A stretch of DNA of 64,000 bases, taken from Sulfobacillus acidophilus DSM 10332 (lineage in GTDB: Bacteria > Bacillota > Sulfobacillia > Sulfobacillales > Sulfobacillaceae). The notes beneath the pieces were generated by a model. It saw only the letters and a list, made by a program, of their open reading frames with translations. It did not search any database and was not told the DNA's origin. A program made the translations under genes and the position numbers. Shown one piece after another: positions 8,598-25,546 of the stretch (its first letter is position 1; each line of letters begins with the position of its first letter). The DNA lies in contig CP003179.1 of NCBI GenBank assembly GCA_000237975.1, positions 248,001 to 312,000 of the forward strand. Reading direction: 5' to 3'.

Positions 8598-9716
8598 ATG
8601 CGGATTCTCGTGGCAGTCGATTCCTTTAAAGGCTCCCTGACGGCGGACGAAGCGGTTCATTGGCTCAGCCAAGGTTTGATGAAGGGGGCTCGGGTCGAGG
8701 TGGATCCGTGTCCTTTGGCTGACGGCGGCGAGGGCACGAGCGCCTTGGTGGAGCGCTATTTAGGCGGCCGGCGGGTCATGGCTCCGACGGTGGACAGCTT
8801 TGGTCGTCCTCGCCCGGGGTGGTGGGTCCGGTGGGGGCGGACCGCAGTGGTCGAATCGGCGGTAGGATCCGGATATCTGCCGCCCGCTGACCGACCGGCC
8901 TCCGTGTGGCATACCACGAGCCGCGGAACCGGAATGCTAGTGCATCATGCCCAACAGGCCCCCGATATCGACCGGGTGATTGTCACGCTGGGCGGAACCG
9001 GTGCGGTCGATGGCGGCATGGGATTTTTGGAAGCCCTGGGGGTGGAATTTTACGATCGCGATGGGCACCGTCTAACCGGGATGGCCGGGCACTTGGAGAG
9101 GGTTCATCGAATCCGGTGGCCGGATGTTGTGCCCCCTATAGTCGGCTTATATGATACGTTTGTGCCGTTGCTCGGGCCCACGGGGGCGGTTCGGTTGTAT
9201 GGCCCGCAAAAAGGGGTGACACCGCAGGATGTCGAGCCCTTTGAACGGCACCTGGCCCATTTTGCCCACGTCTTGCAGGACTCGTTAAACCAATCGGACT
9301 TGACGAACCGTCCCGGGGCGGGCGCCGCCGGAGGGATGGGCTTGGCGATTTATGCGCTGGGAGGACGATTGGAAGCGGGCGCGCCGGCGGTGGCCCAATG
9401 GATGGATCTCGCGAGTCGGTTGGAGCGCGCGGATTGGGTGATTACGGGGGAAGGGCGACTGGACGCCCAGAGCCTTTTAGGAAAAGTGGTCGGTACCGTG
9501 TTAGATCAAGCCCGGGCCCGGTACCGCCCGGTCTTGGCCGTGGCGGGTGCCTTGCCGGCGGATTTGTCGCCTTTCTATCAGGCCGGGCTCACGGCGGCTT
9601 GGCCGTTGGTATCGGGACCGATGACGGTGGAGGAGGCCATGCGGGATGCACCGCGCTTGTTGCAACAATTGGGCGAGAATTTTGCCCGCTTGTTGATGTA
9701 CGGAGACTCGGGTTAG
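8598..9716 (+). CDS. garK: Glycerate kinase (GarK/GlxK type)
   Basis: The 372-residue kinase phosphorylates D-glycerate, by family precedent to 2-phosphoglycerate, and delivers carbon to glycolysis. It begins MRILVAVDSFKGSLTADEA, the family signature. GGEGTSALVERYLGG is near 45, LGGTGAVDGGMGF near 131, GAAGGMGLAIYALGG near 236, and VITGEGRLDAQSLLGKVVG near 281. The start codon follows the glcD stop after one base, so the two are translationally coupled. It is the last gene before the hairpin at 9746 and completes the glycolate-to-glycerate route. The 2- versus 3-phosphoglycerate product is assigned by family only. Confidence 0.92.
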   Translation: MRILVAVDSFKGSLTADEAVHWLSQGLMKGARVEVDPCPLADGGEGTSALVERYLGGRRVMAPTVDSFGRPRPGWWVRWGRTAVVESAVGSGYLPPADRPASVWHTTSRGTGMLVHHAQQAPDIDRVIVTLGGTGAVDGGMGFLEALGVEFYDRDGHRLTGMAGHLERVHRIRWPDVVPPIVGLYDTFVPLLGPTGAVRLYGPQKGVTPQDVEPFERHLAHFAHVLQDSLNQSDLTNRPGAGAAGGMGLAIYALGGRLEAGAPAVAQWMDLASRLERADWVITGEGRLDAQSLLGKVVGTVLDQARARYRPVLAVAGALPADLSPFYQAGLTAAWPLVSGPMTVEEAMRDAPRLLQQLGENFARLLMYGDSG

Positions 9717-9745
9717 CAAAAAATTTCTGTGAATCTTATCAAATG

Positions 9746-9772
9746 CGAGCAGGAATTTTGAATTCCTGCTCG
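9746..9772 (+). terminator. Strong hairpin after garK
   Basis: A perfect 12-bp stem (CGAGCAGGAATT with AATTCCTGCTCG) closes a 3-nt loop. No clear T-run follows, so it may be a weak terminator or an mRNA 3' stabiliser separating the enzyme genes from the permease. Confidence 0.6.
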
Positions 9773-9781
9773 AATACTTTG

Positions 9782-9809
9782 TGCCATAATACGAAAGACA
9801 ATTTCGTAT
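9782..9809 (+). promoter_or_regulatory. Permease promoter (extended -10) overlapped by a palindrome
   Basis: TGCCATAAT (9782-9790) reads as an extended -10 element. The perfect inverted repeat ATACGAAA-GACAA-TTTCGTAT (9789-9809) covers the -10 and predicted start site. The GAAA-N5-TTTC core resembles operators of IclR-type regulators. Repression by the product of 392-1195 is an inference. Confidence 0.5.
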
Positions 9810-9911
9810 AGTGAAACCTCTCGAAGTCCACAAGACCTGGGGTCCATTTTTCTACGTTATCGGAATTATCCTAAAGGGACAAAGCGCACGACAAAGAAAG
9901 GCGGGGGTGCT

Positions 9912-11516
9912 GTGTTTCAACAAATCTTAAACCCGGCCCACAATTTGGGGCTCACCGCGTTATTGGCGCTGATCCCGTTCGTGGTGCTGTTGGTTTTGCT
10001 GGCCGGTATGCGGGTTACGGCTTGGCTCGCCACCATTATCGGGTCGGTGGTCACACTGCTGATGGCCGTCGCGGTCTGGAAATTGCCGCTCGGCACCGGA
10101 CTTCATGCGTATTTATTGGGCAGTTTGACGGGTGTTTGGAATATTGACTGGATTACCTTTTGGGGCGTCGTCATCTTTAACACGCTGACACTCACGGGCG
10201 TTTTTGACACCTTCAAAAGTTGGTTGGTCAGTCAAGCGACGGCCGACATTCGGGTGCAGACAATCTTATTGGCCTGGTCGTTAGGGGCCCTGTTGGAGGG
10301 GCTCGTCGGATTTGGGTATCCGTGGGCCGTCATGGCGCCCATTTTGGTGGGCTTTGGGATTATGGAACTCGATGCCATTCGCGTAGCCGCGATTGCCAAT
10401 AACGCCCCGGTGTCGTTCGGTGCTCTGGGTGTGCCGATTATTGCCCTCGCGGCGGTCACGGGGATTCCTTTGATGAGTTTGTCGGCGTCGATCGGGAAAA
10501 TCGTGGCGGTGTTAGCCTTGCTGCCGCCGTGGGTCTTAATTTACCTGGTGACCGGCAAGAAAGGCTTACGCGACGGCTGGCCGTTAGCGGTGGTGGGGTC
10601 GCTCTCGTACATTTTGGGACAGTTTCCGGTATCCCAATGGGTTGGACCCTATTTACCGGATGTGACTGGATCATTGGTATCCTTCGGCTGCTTGTTGCTC
10701 TTCTTAAAAGTATGGCGCCCCCGGCGGATTCTGGGCTTTGGCGGTGTCGAATTAAACGAGGTGGCGGCCACCCGCAACGAGGCTCCCAAGCTTTCGGCGG
10801 CCGACATTTGGCGGGCCTGGATGCCGTTTATTGTGCTGATTATTGTCGTGGTCTTGTGGACCGGTCCGTGGTCACCTTTGCCCAAAGTGAGTTGGCTATT
10901 ATTAAAAGTGACCGGGATCTCGTCCATTTCGCATAAAGCCACCGATGTCGAGTTTAACTTTGCCCCGTTTGTGGGTGGGACATCGATTTTGGCGTCCTGG
11001 ATTGTCATTTTACTGTTCTTGCGACCGCGAGCGGCGGTGATTGGGCAAGTCTTCAAAAATGTGTTCCATCAAATGTGGGGTGCGATTCTCGTCGGATTCT
11101 TCATTTTCGGGTTGGCTGACGTGTTTAACTTTTCCGGCATGGCGGCTTCCTTGGCCTATGCGTTTAGCCGCATTGGCCCGGCGTTCATTTTGCTGGCGCC
11201 CATTTTAGGCTGGATCGGCGTGGCGTTGTCGGGCAGCAATACGTCGACCAATGCCATGTTTGGCTTGATGCAAACGCTGGTCGGGAAGATTCTGGGGTTT
11301 CCGCTCCTCTTATTGCCGTCGTTAAATTCGGTGGGGGCGGAAGTCGGTAAGCCGATTGCTCCGCAAACCGCGAGTGTAGGGGTGTCGACCAGTAAATATG
11401 TTCGCAGTGAAGGGGAAGTGATTCGGCACAACTTGGGATGGACCCTCGTGGTGTTGGCCTGGTTGATTGTCGTGGGACTTCTCTACTACTTCCTTATGCC
11501 TGGAGCCATGCGCTGA
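9912..11516 (+). CDS. GlcA/LctP-family glycolate/lactate permease
   Basis: The 534-residue polytopic membrane protein has roughly 12-14 hydrophobic helices and belongs to the L-lactate permease (LctP/GlcA) family of proton symporters for 2-hydroxy monocarboxylates. Typical stretches are LLEGLVGFGYPWAVMAPILVG, ANNAPVSFGALGVPI, LSGSNTSTNAMFGLMQ and IAPQTASVGVST. The neighbouring glycolate enzymes make glycolate the likely substrate, although family members commonly also take lactate. GTG 9912 follows AAAGGCGGGGGT. It has its own promoter and palindrome and ends at a good terminator, so it can be controlled separately from the enzyme genes. Confidence 0.88.
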   Translation: MFQQILNPAHNLGLTALLALIPFVVLLVLLAGMRVTAWLATIIGSVVTLLMAVAVWKLPLGTGLHAYLLGSLTGVWNIDWITFWGVVIFNTLTLTGVFDTFKSWLVSQATADIRVQTILLAWSLGALLEGLVGFGYPWAVMAPILVGFGIMELDAIRVAAIANNAPVSFGALGVPIIALAAVTGIPLMSLSASIGKIVAVLALLPPWVLIYLVTGKKGLRDGWPLAVVGSLSYILGQFPVSQWVGPYLPDVTGSLVSFGCLLLFLKVWRPRRILGFGGVELNEVAATRNEAPKLSAADIWRAWMPFIVLIIVVVLWTGPWSPLPKVSWLLLKVTGISSISHKATDVEFNFAPFVGGTSILASWIVILLFLRPRAAVIGQVFKNVFHQMWGAILVGFFIFGLADVFNFSGMAASLAYAFSRIGPAFILLAPILGWIGVALSGSNTSTNAMFGLMQTLVGKILGFPLLLLPSLNSVGAEVGKPIAPQTASVGVSTSKYVRSEGEVIRHNLGWTLVVLAWLIVVGLLYYFLMPGAMR

Positions 11517-11533
11517 GCCGCGCGTCATAAACG

Positions 11534-11563
11534 GCCCCTGGGGTAATTTCCCGGGGGCTTTTT
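11534..11563 (+). terminator. Rho-independent terminator of the permease gene
   Basis: GCCCCTGGGG pairs with CCCGGGGGC (one wobble) around a short AT loop, followed by TTTTT. Confidence 0.85.
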
Positions 11564-11608
11564 CATGTTTTTCGAGGGACAAGCATACATTGGTGATGAG
11601 GTGGGATA

Positions 11609-12736
11609 ATGGCGCGTCCGGTGGAAACCCTAAAGACAGAATCCAAACGCCCGAAACCAGGACGATGGGTTATCGTGATGGCGCTGGCGCTCGTGATGCT
11701 GACGGGGGCGTTTTCGGGAGGCATTCATCGAATCACCCAATGGGATCGATGGCTTTTGCGTCCGGCCGAATCGGGGATAGCCGTTTCGCGACCCATTCGT
11801 CGAATGGCTCCGGCTCCGGCCTCCGGGTTGCCGGCGGGGATGGTGCTCGGATATTTTTATGACCCGGGTCAGACGGCCGGGGCTTTCGATATGTTGCGGG
11901 CGTATTTACCGGTATTGACCGGCATTATTCCGTTTTGGTATCAAATTAACGCGAACGGCTCGTTATCCGGAACCACCGATCCAGCCGTTCTCCAGTTGGC
12001 AGAGACCCATCATTTGTGGACATTTGCCTTAGTGGAAAACATGGCCGGGCAGTCGGTGTTTGGGCCTTTGCTGGCGAGTCCGACCGCCCGCCGACGTGCC
12101 ATCGATAATATGCTGACGCTGGTTGAATCCAATGGATACGACGGTATCAACCTCGATTGGGAAGGCATCGCGCCGAGCGACCGGCAGGCGTTTTCCGACT
12201 TTGTGGAGCAACTGGCGATCGTTTTTCATCGGCATGGCTATTACGTCACGCTGTCGGTACCGGCCGAAACGGCTAATCAGCCTACGAATAGCTGGACCGG
12301 CGCCTATGATTACCGGGTACTCGGGCATTGGGCCGATTTACTGATGGTGATGGCTTATGATCAGCATTATGCCGGCGGGAGTCCAGGGCCCATCGCGTCC
12401 CCCGGTTGGGTCAAACAAGTGTTGGACTATACGATTTCGGTCGTGCCCCCGAATAAAGTGATTTTAGGTATTCCCGGGTATGGCTATGATTGGTCGCCGT
12501 CGGGTCCGGCCGTGGCGTTGACCTATCAAGAGGCGCAGGCTTTAGCGAAACAGTACGGGGCGTCCGGCAGCAATCACTTCGTCTATGTCCAAAATGGGCA
12601 GGTTCACTCGGTGTGGTTTGAAAACACCCAAAGTCTTTTGAGCAAAATACAGCTGGTGGCCGGCTACGAATTACGCGGCGTGGCCCTTTGGCGGCTTGGG
12701 ATCGAAGATCCCAAGGTTTGGAACTTTCTTCAGTAA
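11609..12736 (+). CDS. Membrane-anchored GH18 glycoside hydrolase (spore/cell-wall type)
   Basis: The 375-residue protein has an N-terminal membrane segment (about residues 20-38) and a GH18 barrel from about 78 to the end. The catalytic signature DGINLDWE lies at 178-185, so the acid/base Glu185 is present. The second Asp of the DxxDxDxE pattern is Asn here, as is common in the SleL/YaaH-like spore peptidoglycan hydrolases. SVPAETANQP, MVMAYDQHYAGGSPGPIAS and GIPGYGYDW are further family features. N-acetylglucosaminidase activity on cortex peptidoglycan is likely, chitinase less so. No LysM domain is seen. It stands alone between a terminator and the first rRNA operon. Confidence 0.82.
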   Translation: MARPVETLKTESKRPKPGRWVIVMALALVMLTGAFSGGIHRITQWDRWLLRPAESGIAVSRPIRRMAPAPASGLPAGMVLGYFYDPGQTAGAFDMLRAYLPVLTGIIPFWYQINANGSLSGTTDPAVLQLAETHHLWTFALVENMAGQSVFGPLLASPTARRRAIDNMLTLVESNGYDGINLDWEGIAPSDRQAFSDFVEQLAIVFHRHGYYVTLSVPAETANQPTNSWTGAYDYRVLGHWADLLMVMAYDQHYAGGSPGPIASPGWVKQVLDYTISVVPPNKVILGIPGYGYDWSPSGPAVALTYQEAQALAKQYGASGSNHFVYVQNGQVHSVWFENTQSLLSKIQLVAGYELRGVALWRLGIEDPKVWNFLQ

Positions 12737-12755
12737 CTTCAAGGCAAAAATCCTC

Positions 12756-12784
12756 TTGATTTTCTTTGGTGACGGTGCTAAGAT
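12756..12784 (+). promoter_or_regulatory. Promoter of rRNA operon A
   Basis: TTGATT (12756-12761), a 17-bp spacer and TAAGAT (12779-12784) lie just upstream of the point where the two rRNA operons become identical (12791). Operon B has a different, stronger-looking promoter at the matching place. Confidence 0.75.
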
Positions 12785-12790
12785 GACAAA

Positions 12791-12877
12791 GCTGTCGCGA
12801 GACAGTCCCGGTCCTTGAAAACTATATCATCATGCCACACGCAAGAATGTGTTTGAAGTATGACGGTGTTTTACCGA
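12791..12877 (+). ncRNA. rRNA leader with GNRA hairpin and boxA-like sequence (operon A)
   Basis: The leader begins with the hairpin CTGTC-GCGA-GACAG (12792-12805) and contains GTCCTTGAAAACT, similar to the boxA antitermination element of Bacillus rRNA leaders. The same leader precedes operon B at 20639-20725. Confidence 0.6.
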
Positions 12878-14423
<1,546 letters not shown>

Positions 14424-14471
14424 GGGAGCCGTGGCGGCATGATGATATGGTTTTGAGGGACCGGGCGTCGG

Positions 14472-14547
14472 GGGCCGATGGCGCAGGGGTTAGCGCACCC
14501 GCCTGATAAGCGGGAGGTCGGTGGTTCAAATCCACCTCGGCCCACCA
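14472..14547 (+). tRNA. tRNA-Ile (GAU), operon A spacer
   Basis: It has a full cloverleaf: acceptor GGGCCGA/TCGGCCC, anticodon stem CCCGC/GCGGG with GAU at 14505-14507, T-loop TTCAAAT, and encoded CCA. It lies in the 16S-23S spacer, the usual place. Confidence 0.97.
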
Positions 14548-14578
14548 TCACGACACCAGGACGTTGACAACTTCAGAG

Positions 14579-17494
<2,916 letters not shown>

Positions 17495-17528
17495 TCGGAA
17501 GTTGTGAACGCCCTGGTGGGCGGTAAGT

Positions 17529-17650
17529 TTGGTCGGTGCGTTGCGCCGGGTGAGTTGACCCGTTCCCATGCCGAACACGGTCGTCCCCCGCCCGCACGCT
17601 GAGACTACTGGTCCCGTCGGGGACCGGGATCATCAGGCCGTGCCGACCAG
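17529..17650 (+). rRNA. rrf: 5S ribosomal RNA (operon A)
   Basis: The terminal stem TGGTCGG (17530-17536) pairs with CCGACCA (17643-17649), and the conserved loop segment CCGTTCCCATGCCGAACACG is inside. The length is about 120 nt. Confidence 0.92.
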
Positions 17651-17662
17651 TTATTGTGACGA

Positions 17663-17690
17663 GGCTGCCCCGCATACGGGCAGCCTTTTT
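17663..17690 (+). terminator. Terminator of rRNA operon A
   Basis: GGCTGCCC and GGGCAGCC form a perfect 8-bp stem followed by five T. It is identical at 25511. Confidence 0.93.
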
Positions 17691-18085
17691 GTGTTCCAAT
17701 GCGAAATCGAGCCAGAATATATTCGGCTGCCATTCAGGAACATTTATCCTTTTCGGGGTCCGTAACTTCCGATGCTTTTGCGGCCAATCCGGATTCGGCC
17801 GCGTGATGATCGAAGCGTAGTGCGCTCCTCAAGATGGTGGCAAATTACCGGCATGCCTAACGGATGACACCCGAATGTCCTCATTACCTTGTGTCTTCTA
17901 CACATGCGTCAAATCTTGTTGGAGGGCGAGAAATTGGGCGTGTAATCGGGGGATAAAATCCGTGCGGGACAACACGGTGAACGAGGCCGCCCGGGACGGG
18001 GGTAAAAGGGCAGATGGTCAAAAGTCGGGATTAAAGGCCATTACGTTATAATCAGGACAAGTGGCCGAAGGTAAGGAGCTACGAT
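17691..18085. other. Gene-free stretch after rRNA operon A
   Basis: No convincing coding frame or RNA is seen. A TATAAT box at 18047-18052 lies 34 bp before the next gene and may be its -10 element, although no good -35 is present at 17-18 bp. Confidence 0.5.
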
Positions 18086-18697
18086 ATGCTAATTTTTATG
18101 GATGAATCCGGTGACACCGGATTTAAGTTTGGAGAGGGCTCATCCGCGTATTTTGTCATCATGCTCGTTATGATTAACAACGTGAAGATTACAGAACAAG
18201 TGAGTCAGGACATCGACCAGATTCGAACCGATCTTCATTGGGCTAAAGAATTTCACTTTAACAAATGTCCCGATCGTGTTCGAACCGTTTTCCTCCAGAC
18301 AATGGCCCGTCATCCGTTAAAATTTCGTGCGATTGTAGTTCCCAAAGCCAGAATTTATACCGATTTTCTGCGTCATAATAATCAGGCGTTTTATCAATAC
18401 ATGACCCGCCTGGTTTTGGAACACGACAATGGTATGTTCGAACAAGCGAAACTCTTTATCGATAAACGAGGGAACAAGATTTGGCATAACGAACTCGCCA
18501 CATATCTTAGGAAAATGGTGAATACCGAAAACCGACGACGTCTTATCGCCGTTCGTCATAAGGACTGGAAAGAAAACCCTTTAATCCAAGTAGCGGACAT
18601 GTATAGCGGAGCACTTTATCGTTGGGCCACCCATGGGCACCGGGAATTTTATCGGATTATTGAACACCAAAAGGATGACGTCTGGTACTTTCGATGA
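18086..18697 (+). CDS. DUF3800 domain protein
   Basis: The 203-residue protein starts MLIFMDESGDTGFKFG and ends with a KENPLIQVADMYSGALYRW segment. Both are hallmarks of the DUF3800 family, whose fold resembles RNase H-like nucleases; two acidic residues near the N-terminus (D6, E7) and the late Asp of QVADM would form the metal site. Members often lie in mobile or defence-type regions, but no biochemical role can be claimed here. The start is supported by AAGGAG 8-12 bp upstream. Codon use is visibly more AT-rich than in the flanking genes, and it lies between two rRNA operons, so horizontal arrival is likely (inference). Confidence 0.8.
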   Translation: MLIFMDESGDTGFKFGEGSSAYFVIMLVMINNVKITEQVSQDIDQIRTDLHWAKEFHFNKCPDRVRTVFLQTMARHPLKFRAIVVPKARIYTDFLRHNNQAFYQYMTRLVLEHDNGMFEQAKLFIDKRGNKIWHNELATYLRKMVNTENRRRLIAVRHKDWKENPLIQVADMYSGALYRWATHGHREFYRIIEHQKDDVWYFR

Positions 18698-18724
18698 AAA
18701 TAGGGGCAGGCTAGACCTCACGGT

Positions 18725-18752
18725 CACGCGCACACACAGGGTGACTATTCGC
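18725..18752 (+). repeat. 28-bp direct repeat, unit 1
   Basis: The unit ends ACAGGGTGACTATTCGC. A second unit at 18793-18820 matches at 26 of 28 positions, and the 40-bp interval between them is unrelated. A 9-bp inverted pair (GGCCTCGGA at 18770, TCCGAGGCC at 18821) lies around the second unit. Confidence 0.85.
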
Positions 18753-18792
18753 CCATATCGTACATATTCGGCCTCGGAACTAGGCTTGACGC

Positions 18793-18820
18793 CACGCACA
18801 CGCACAGGGTGACTATTCGC
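18793..18820 (+). repeat. 28-bp direct repeat, unit 2
   Basis: This is the second copy of the unit at 18725-18752, with two substitutions. The repeat-spacer dimensions are CRISPR-like, but there are only two units and no cas gene in the window. Confidence 0.85.
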
Positions 18821-19094
18821 TCCGAGGCCATTCGGTATCCTTATTATAAGGGAGAATGTAAAAAGATATCCATTCACCGCAAACATTTTTTTGCGGCATC
18901 AGGATCATCGATTAGGCCCCCTACTCGCTCTACTGGGCCAACACCACCGCAATTTGGGCGGACGAGGACGACGTGTCAATGACGAGGCGAAAGCCCCAAA
19001 CCGCCGGAGCGGTTCCGGCATATGCCGTAGAGCTACCGGCCCGAACCCTATGCCATTCCATGGTTCAGGCGGTGTCCAGGCGCCGCGGCATCTT

Positions 19095-19244
19095 AGCCGA
19101 ATCACGGTCGGAATGCTTTGGACGCCGTAGGCTTGGGTGACCGCCGGATCCTGCCGATCTGCTTGGCGCAACCGCCAAACACGGCCGACACCAGAGGGCC
19201 CAAAAATTGACAACAACCTCCTGTGCCGTCTGCCGGTAGCTCAT
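19095..19244 (-). pseudogene. Degenerate thioredoxin gene
   Basis: Reading the minus strand from ATG 19244 gives a thioredoxin-like start, QEVVVNFWALWCRPC, with the WCxxC active site. In another frame shortly after comes DPAVTQAYGVQSIPTVI, the cis-proline region. Only about 18 codons separate the two landmarks instead of about 40, and they lie in different frames, so the gene has a deletion plus frameshift and its C-terminus is lost. It is a remnant, not a working gene. It is distinct from the intact thioredoxin-like gene at 50294-50626. Confidence 0.75.
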
Positions 19245-19489
19245 CGGCGAGTCATCTCTTCCGGAGATAAGCTCGAAATGAGTTCGCTACCCTCGCGCCA
19301 TAGACGGACGTGAATCAGGCCATAAAATAATCCCCACCTTCGCAGCCCAACTCACACAATGGGAAGACCGGTCGGGATCCCCGGATCGCGAAGAGAATAC
19401 GATTGCGGCGCGTACGACTGATCCGTCGGGAACGGCTGAGGGCTGTGCCCCTTCCTTGACGCCCGATCAGACGTGTTGGCGATCGAATC

Positions 19490-19624
19490 CGGAGGTTGGG
19501 ATAGCCCCCGTTCGAACCCGAAATAACGGAGCCAAAAGCCGTGGTTGGCCCCTTCTAAAATTTTGAATTTATCACGCGCACGGTTGCAAAACACAAAGAG
19601 CACCAGACTGCAGGGATTGAGGTG
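19490..19624 (-). mobile_element. IS66-family TnpB (Orf2) remnant
   Basis: The minus-strand frame reads LVLFVFCNRARDKFKILEG followed by a W/F-rich stretch and FERG, the conserved core of the IS66 TnpB accessory protein. The N-terminal half, the tnpA and tnpC genes and any terminal inverted repeats are not found nearby, so only a fragment of the element remains. It marks the inter-rRNA segment as a past insertion site. Confidence 0.7.
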
Positions 19625-19917
19625 AAAGGTCTTTGCACCAAGGAGGCCAACCTATCAAAGGATTACCGAAGGTCTATTGCCCCGACCGCTACATACACGG
19701 GTCGGTTCATCCTGACGTTAAGGGCCGGACGACGGCTTGGAACAGGGGTCGAATTTGGGACTCACCCGAATTTTCACGGGACCGACGCAGATTGTCAGGG
19801 GGGCGCGAGTGTCCGTCCCCGCCGACGACGGACAGGTCACCCAAGCCGATGGCTTATTAGCCTCGGTGGGCGTCGGAAACTTGGGGATCCCGTACGACAG
19901 TTGGGAGAAATTGACGC

Positions 19918-20442
19918 TTACTCTTCTAATTTCATCCGATACCAATCCAGCGCTTTTTGTTGGATGGCCGATACGGTGGCCGATTTACCGTTGATGTAGC
20001 CGTCAATATCGGTGGGGAATCGAGCCGCCAGGGCCATTTTGAGCTTTGCGTAGGCGAATGCCTCGTCCGGGTGGGATATGAGATAATCGCGAAACGCGAG
20101 ATGACGCACGATGTGGGGACTTTCGGAGGAAACCATGTGGAGGTGATGGGTTCGTTGGTCGCCTCCTTTGGGAAAAAAGTAACGGTTCGGAATCCCGTAT
20201 TCACCCCAAAATTCATAACCTAAGGCTTTAAGAGCCGGAAGTTTGTCGGTGAGTTCGGTCATATCCGAGACGACGACTAAAAGGTCGATGATGGGCTTTG
20301 CCGCTAACCCAGGTACGGCCGTACTCCCCATATGGTGAATCGCCAATACCCATGGACCCAAAGCTTTTTGGATTTGGGCGGCTTCATCTTGGAAACGAAC
20401 GGCCCAAAGAGGATTGTAAGGCTCTACGTGGACCCGCCGCAT
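19918..20442 (-). CDS. GrpB-family (UPF0157) protein
   Basis: The 174-residue protein carries the GrpB/UPF0157 pattern: VEPYNPLWAVRFQDEAAQI at the start, IHHMGSTAVPGLAAKPIIDLLV near residues 36-57, and HHLHMV with HLAFRDYL near 100-120. The fold is nucleotidyltransferase-like, with GSTAVPGLAAKPIID bearing the putative metal-binding Asp. Its cellular role is not established. I chose ATG 20442, preceded by GGGAGATG, which gives the usual family length; a longer frame extends to 20544 without a ribosome site. It is convergent with the pseudogene cluster and divergent from rRNA operon B. Confidence 0.8.
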   Translation of the reverse strand: MRRVHVEPYNPLWAVRFQDEAAQIQKALGPWVLAIHHMGSTAVPGLAAKPIIDLLVVVSDMTELTDKLPALKALGYEFWGEYGIPNRYFFPKGGDQRTHHLHMVSSESPHIVRHLAFRDYLISHPDEAFAYAKLKMALAARFPTDIDGYINGKSATVSAIQQKALDWYRMKLEE

Positions 20443-20602
20443 ATATATCATCTCCCGAAAGATGACAGGGTATTCCCGTTGTTTTAGCATAACATGGTCC
20501 CGTCCGAGATGGATCTCTGGTGTTTGGGTATCCCCGGTTCTCATGGTCCGGAGTGTTTTAGACCGGGTGATAGAAATCGTGATGATAACCGAAATTTGGG
20601 TC

Positions 20603-20631
20603 TAGACAACGTAAAAAAACCGCGATATAAT
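20603..20631 (+). promoter_or_regulatory. Promoter of rRNA operon B
   Basis: TAGACA (20603-20608), a 17-bp spacer and a consensus TATAAT (20626-20631) are followed by the shared leader at 20639. It differs from the operon A promoter and looks stronger. Confidence 0.8.
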
Positions 20632-20725
20632 CCTTTTTGCTGTCGCGAGACAGTCCCGGTCCTTGAAAACTATATCATCATGCCACACGCAAGAATGTGT
20701 TTGAAGTATGACGGTGTTTTACCGA

Positions 20726-22271
<1,546 letters not shown>

Positions 22272-22319
22272 GGGAGCCGTGGCGGCATGATGATATGGTT
22301 TGGAGGGACCGGGCGTCGG

Positions 22320-22395
22320 GGGCCGATGGCGCAGGGGTTAGCGCACCCGCCTGATAAGCGGGAGGTCGGTGGTTCAAATCCACCTCGGCCCACCA
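22320..22395 (+). tRNA. tRNA-Ile (GAU), operon B spacer
   Basis: It is identical to the copy at 14472, with GAU anticodon and encoded CCA. The spacer differs by one base upstream. Confidence 0.97.
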
Positions 22396-22426
22396 TCACG
22401 ACACCAGGACGTTGACAACTTCAGAG

Positions 22427-25342
<2,916 letters not shown>

Positions 25343-25376
25343 TCGGAAGTTGTGAACGCCCTGGTGGGCGGTAAGT

Positions 25377-25498
25377 TTGGTCGGTGCGTTGCGCCGGGTG
25401 AGTTGACCCGTTCCCATGCCGAACACGGTCGTCCCCCGCCCGCACGCTGAGACTACTGGTCCCGTCGGGGACCGGGATCATCAGGCCGTGCCGACCAG
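25377..25498 (+). rRNA. rrf: 5S ribosomal RNA (operon B)
   Basis: It is identical to the copy at 17529, with terminal stem TGGTCGG/CCGACCA. Confidence 0.92.
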
Positions 25499-25510
25499 TT
25501 ATTGTGACGA

Positions 25511-25539
25511 GGCTGCCCCGCATACGGGCAGCCTTTTTT
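25511..25539 (+). terminator. Terminator of rRNA operon B
   Basis: It has the same 8-bp stem as operon A, followed by six T. The convergent SHOCT gene ends 8 bp downstream. Confidence 0.93.
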
Positions 25540-25546
25540 CCGCATA

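Noticed and set aside
18725-18820. CRISPR array
   Set aside because: There are only two repeat units with two mismatches, no cas genes and no leader. Kept as a repeat and as a finding, not called CRISPR.
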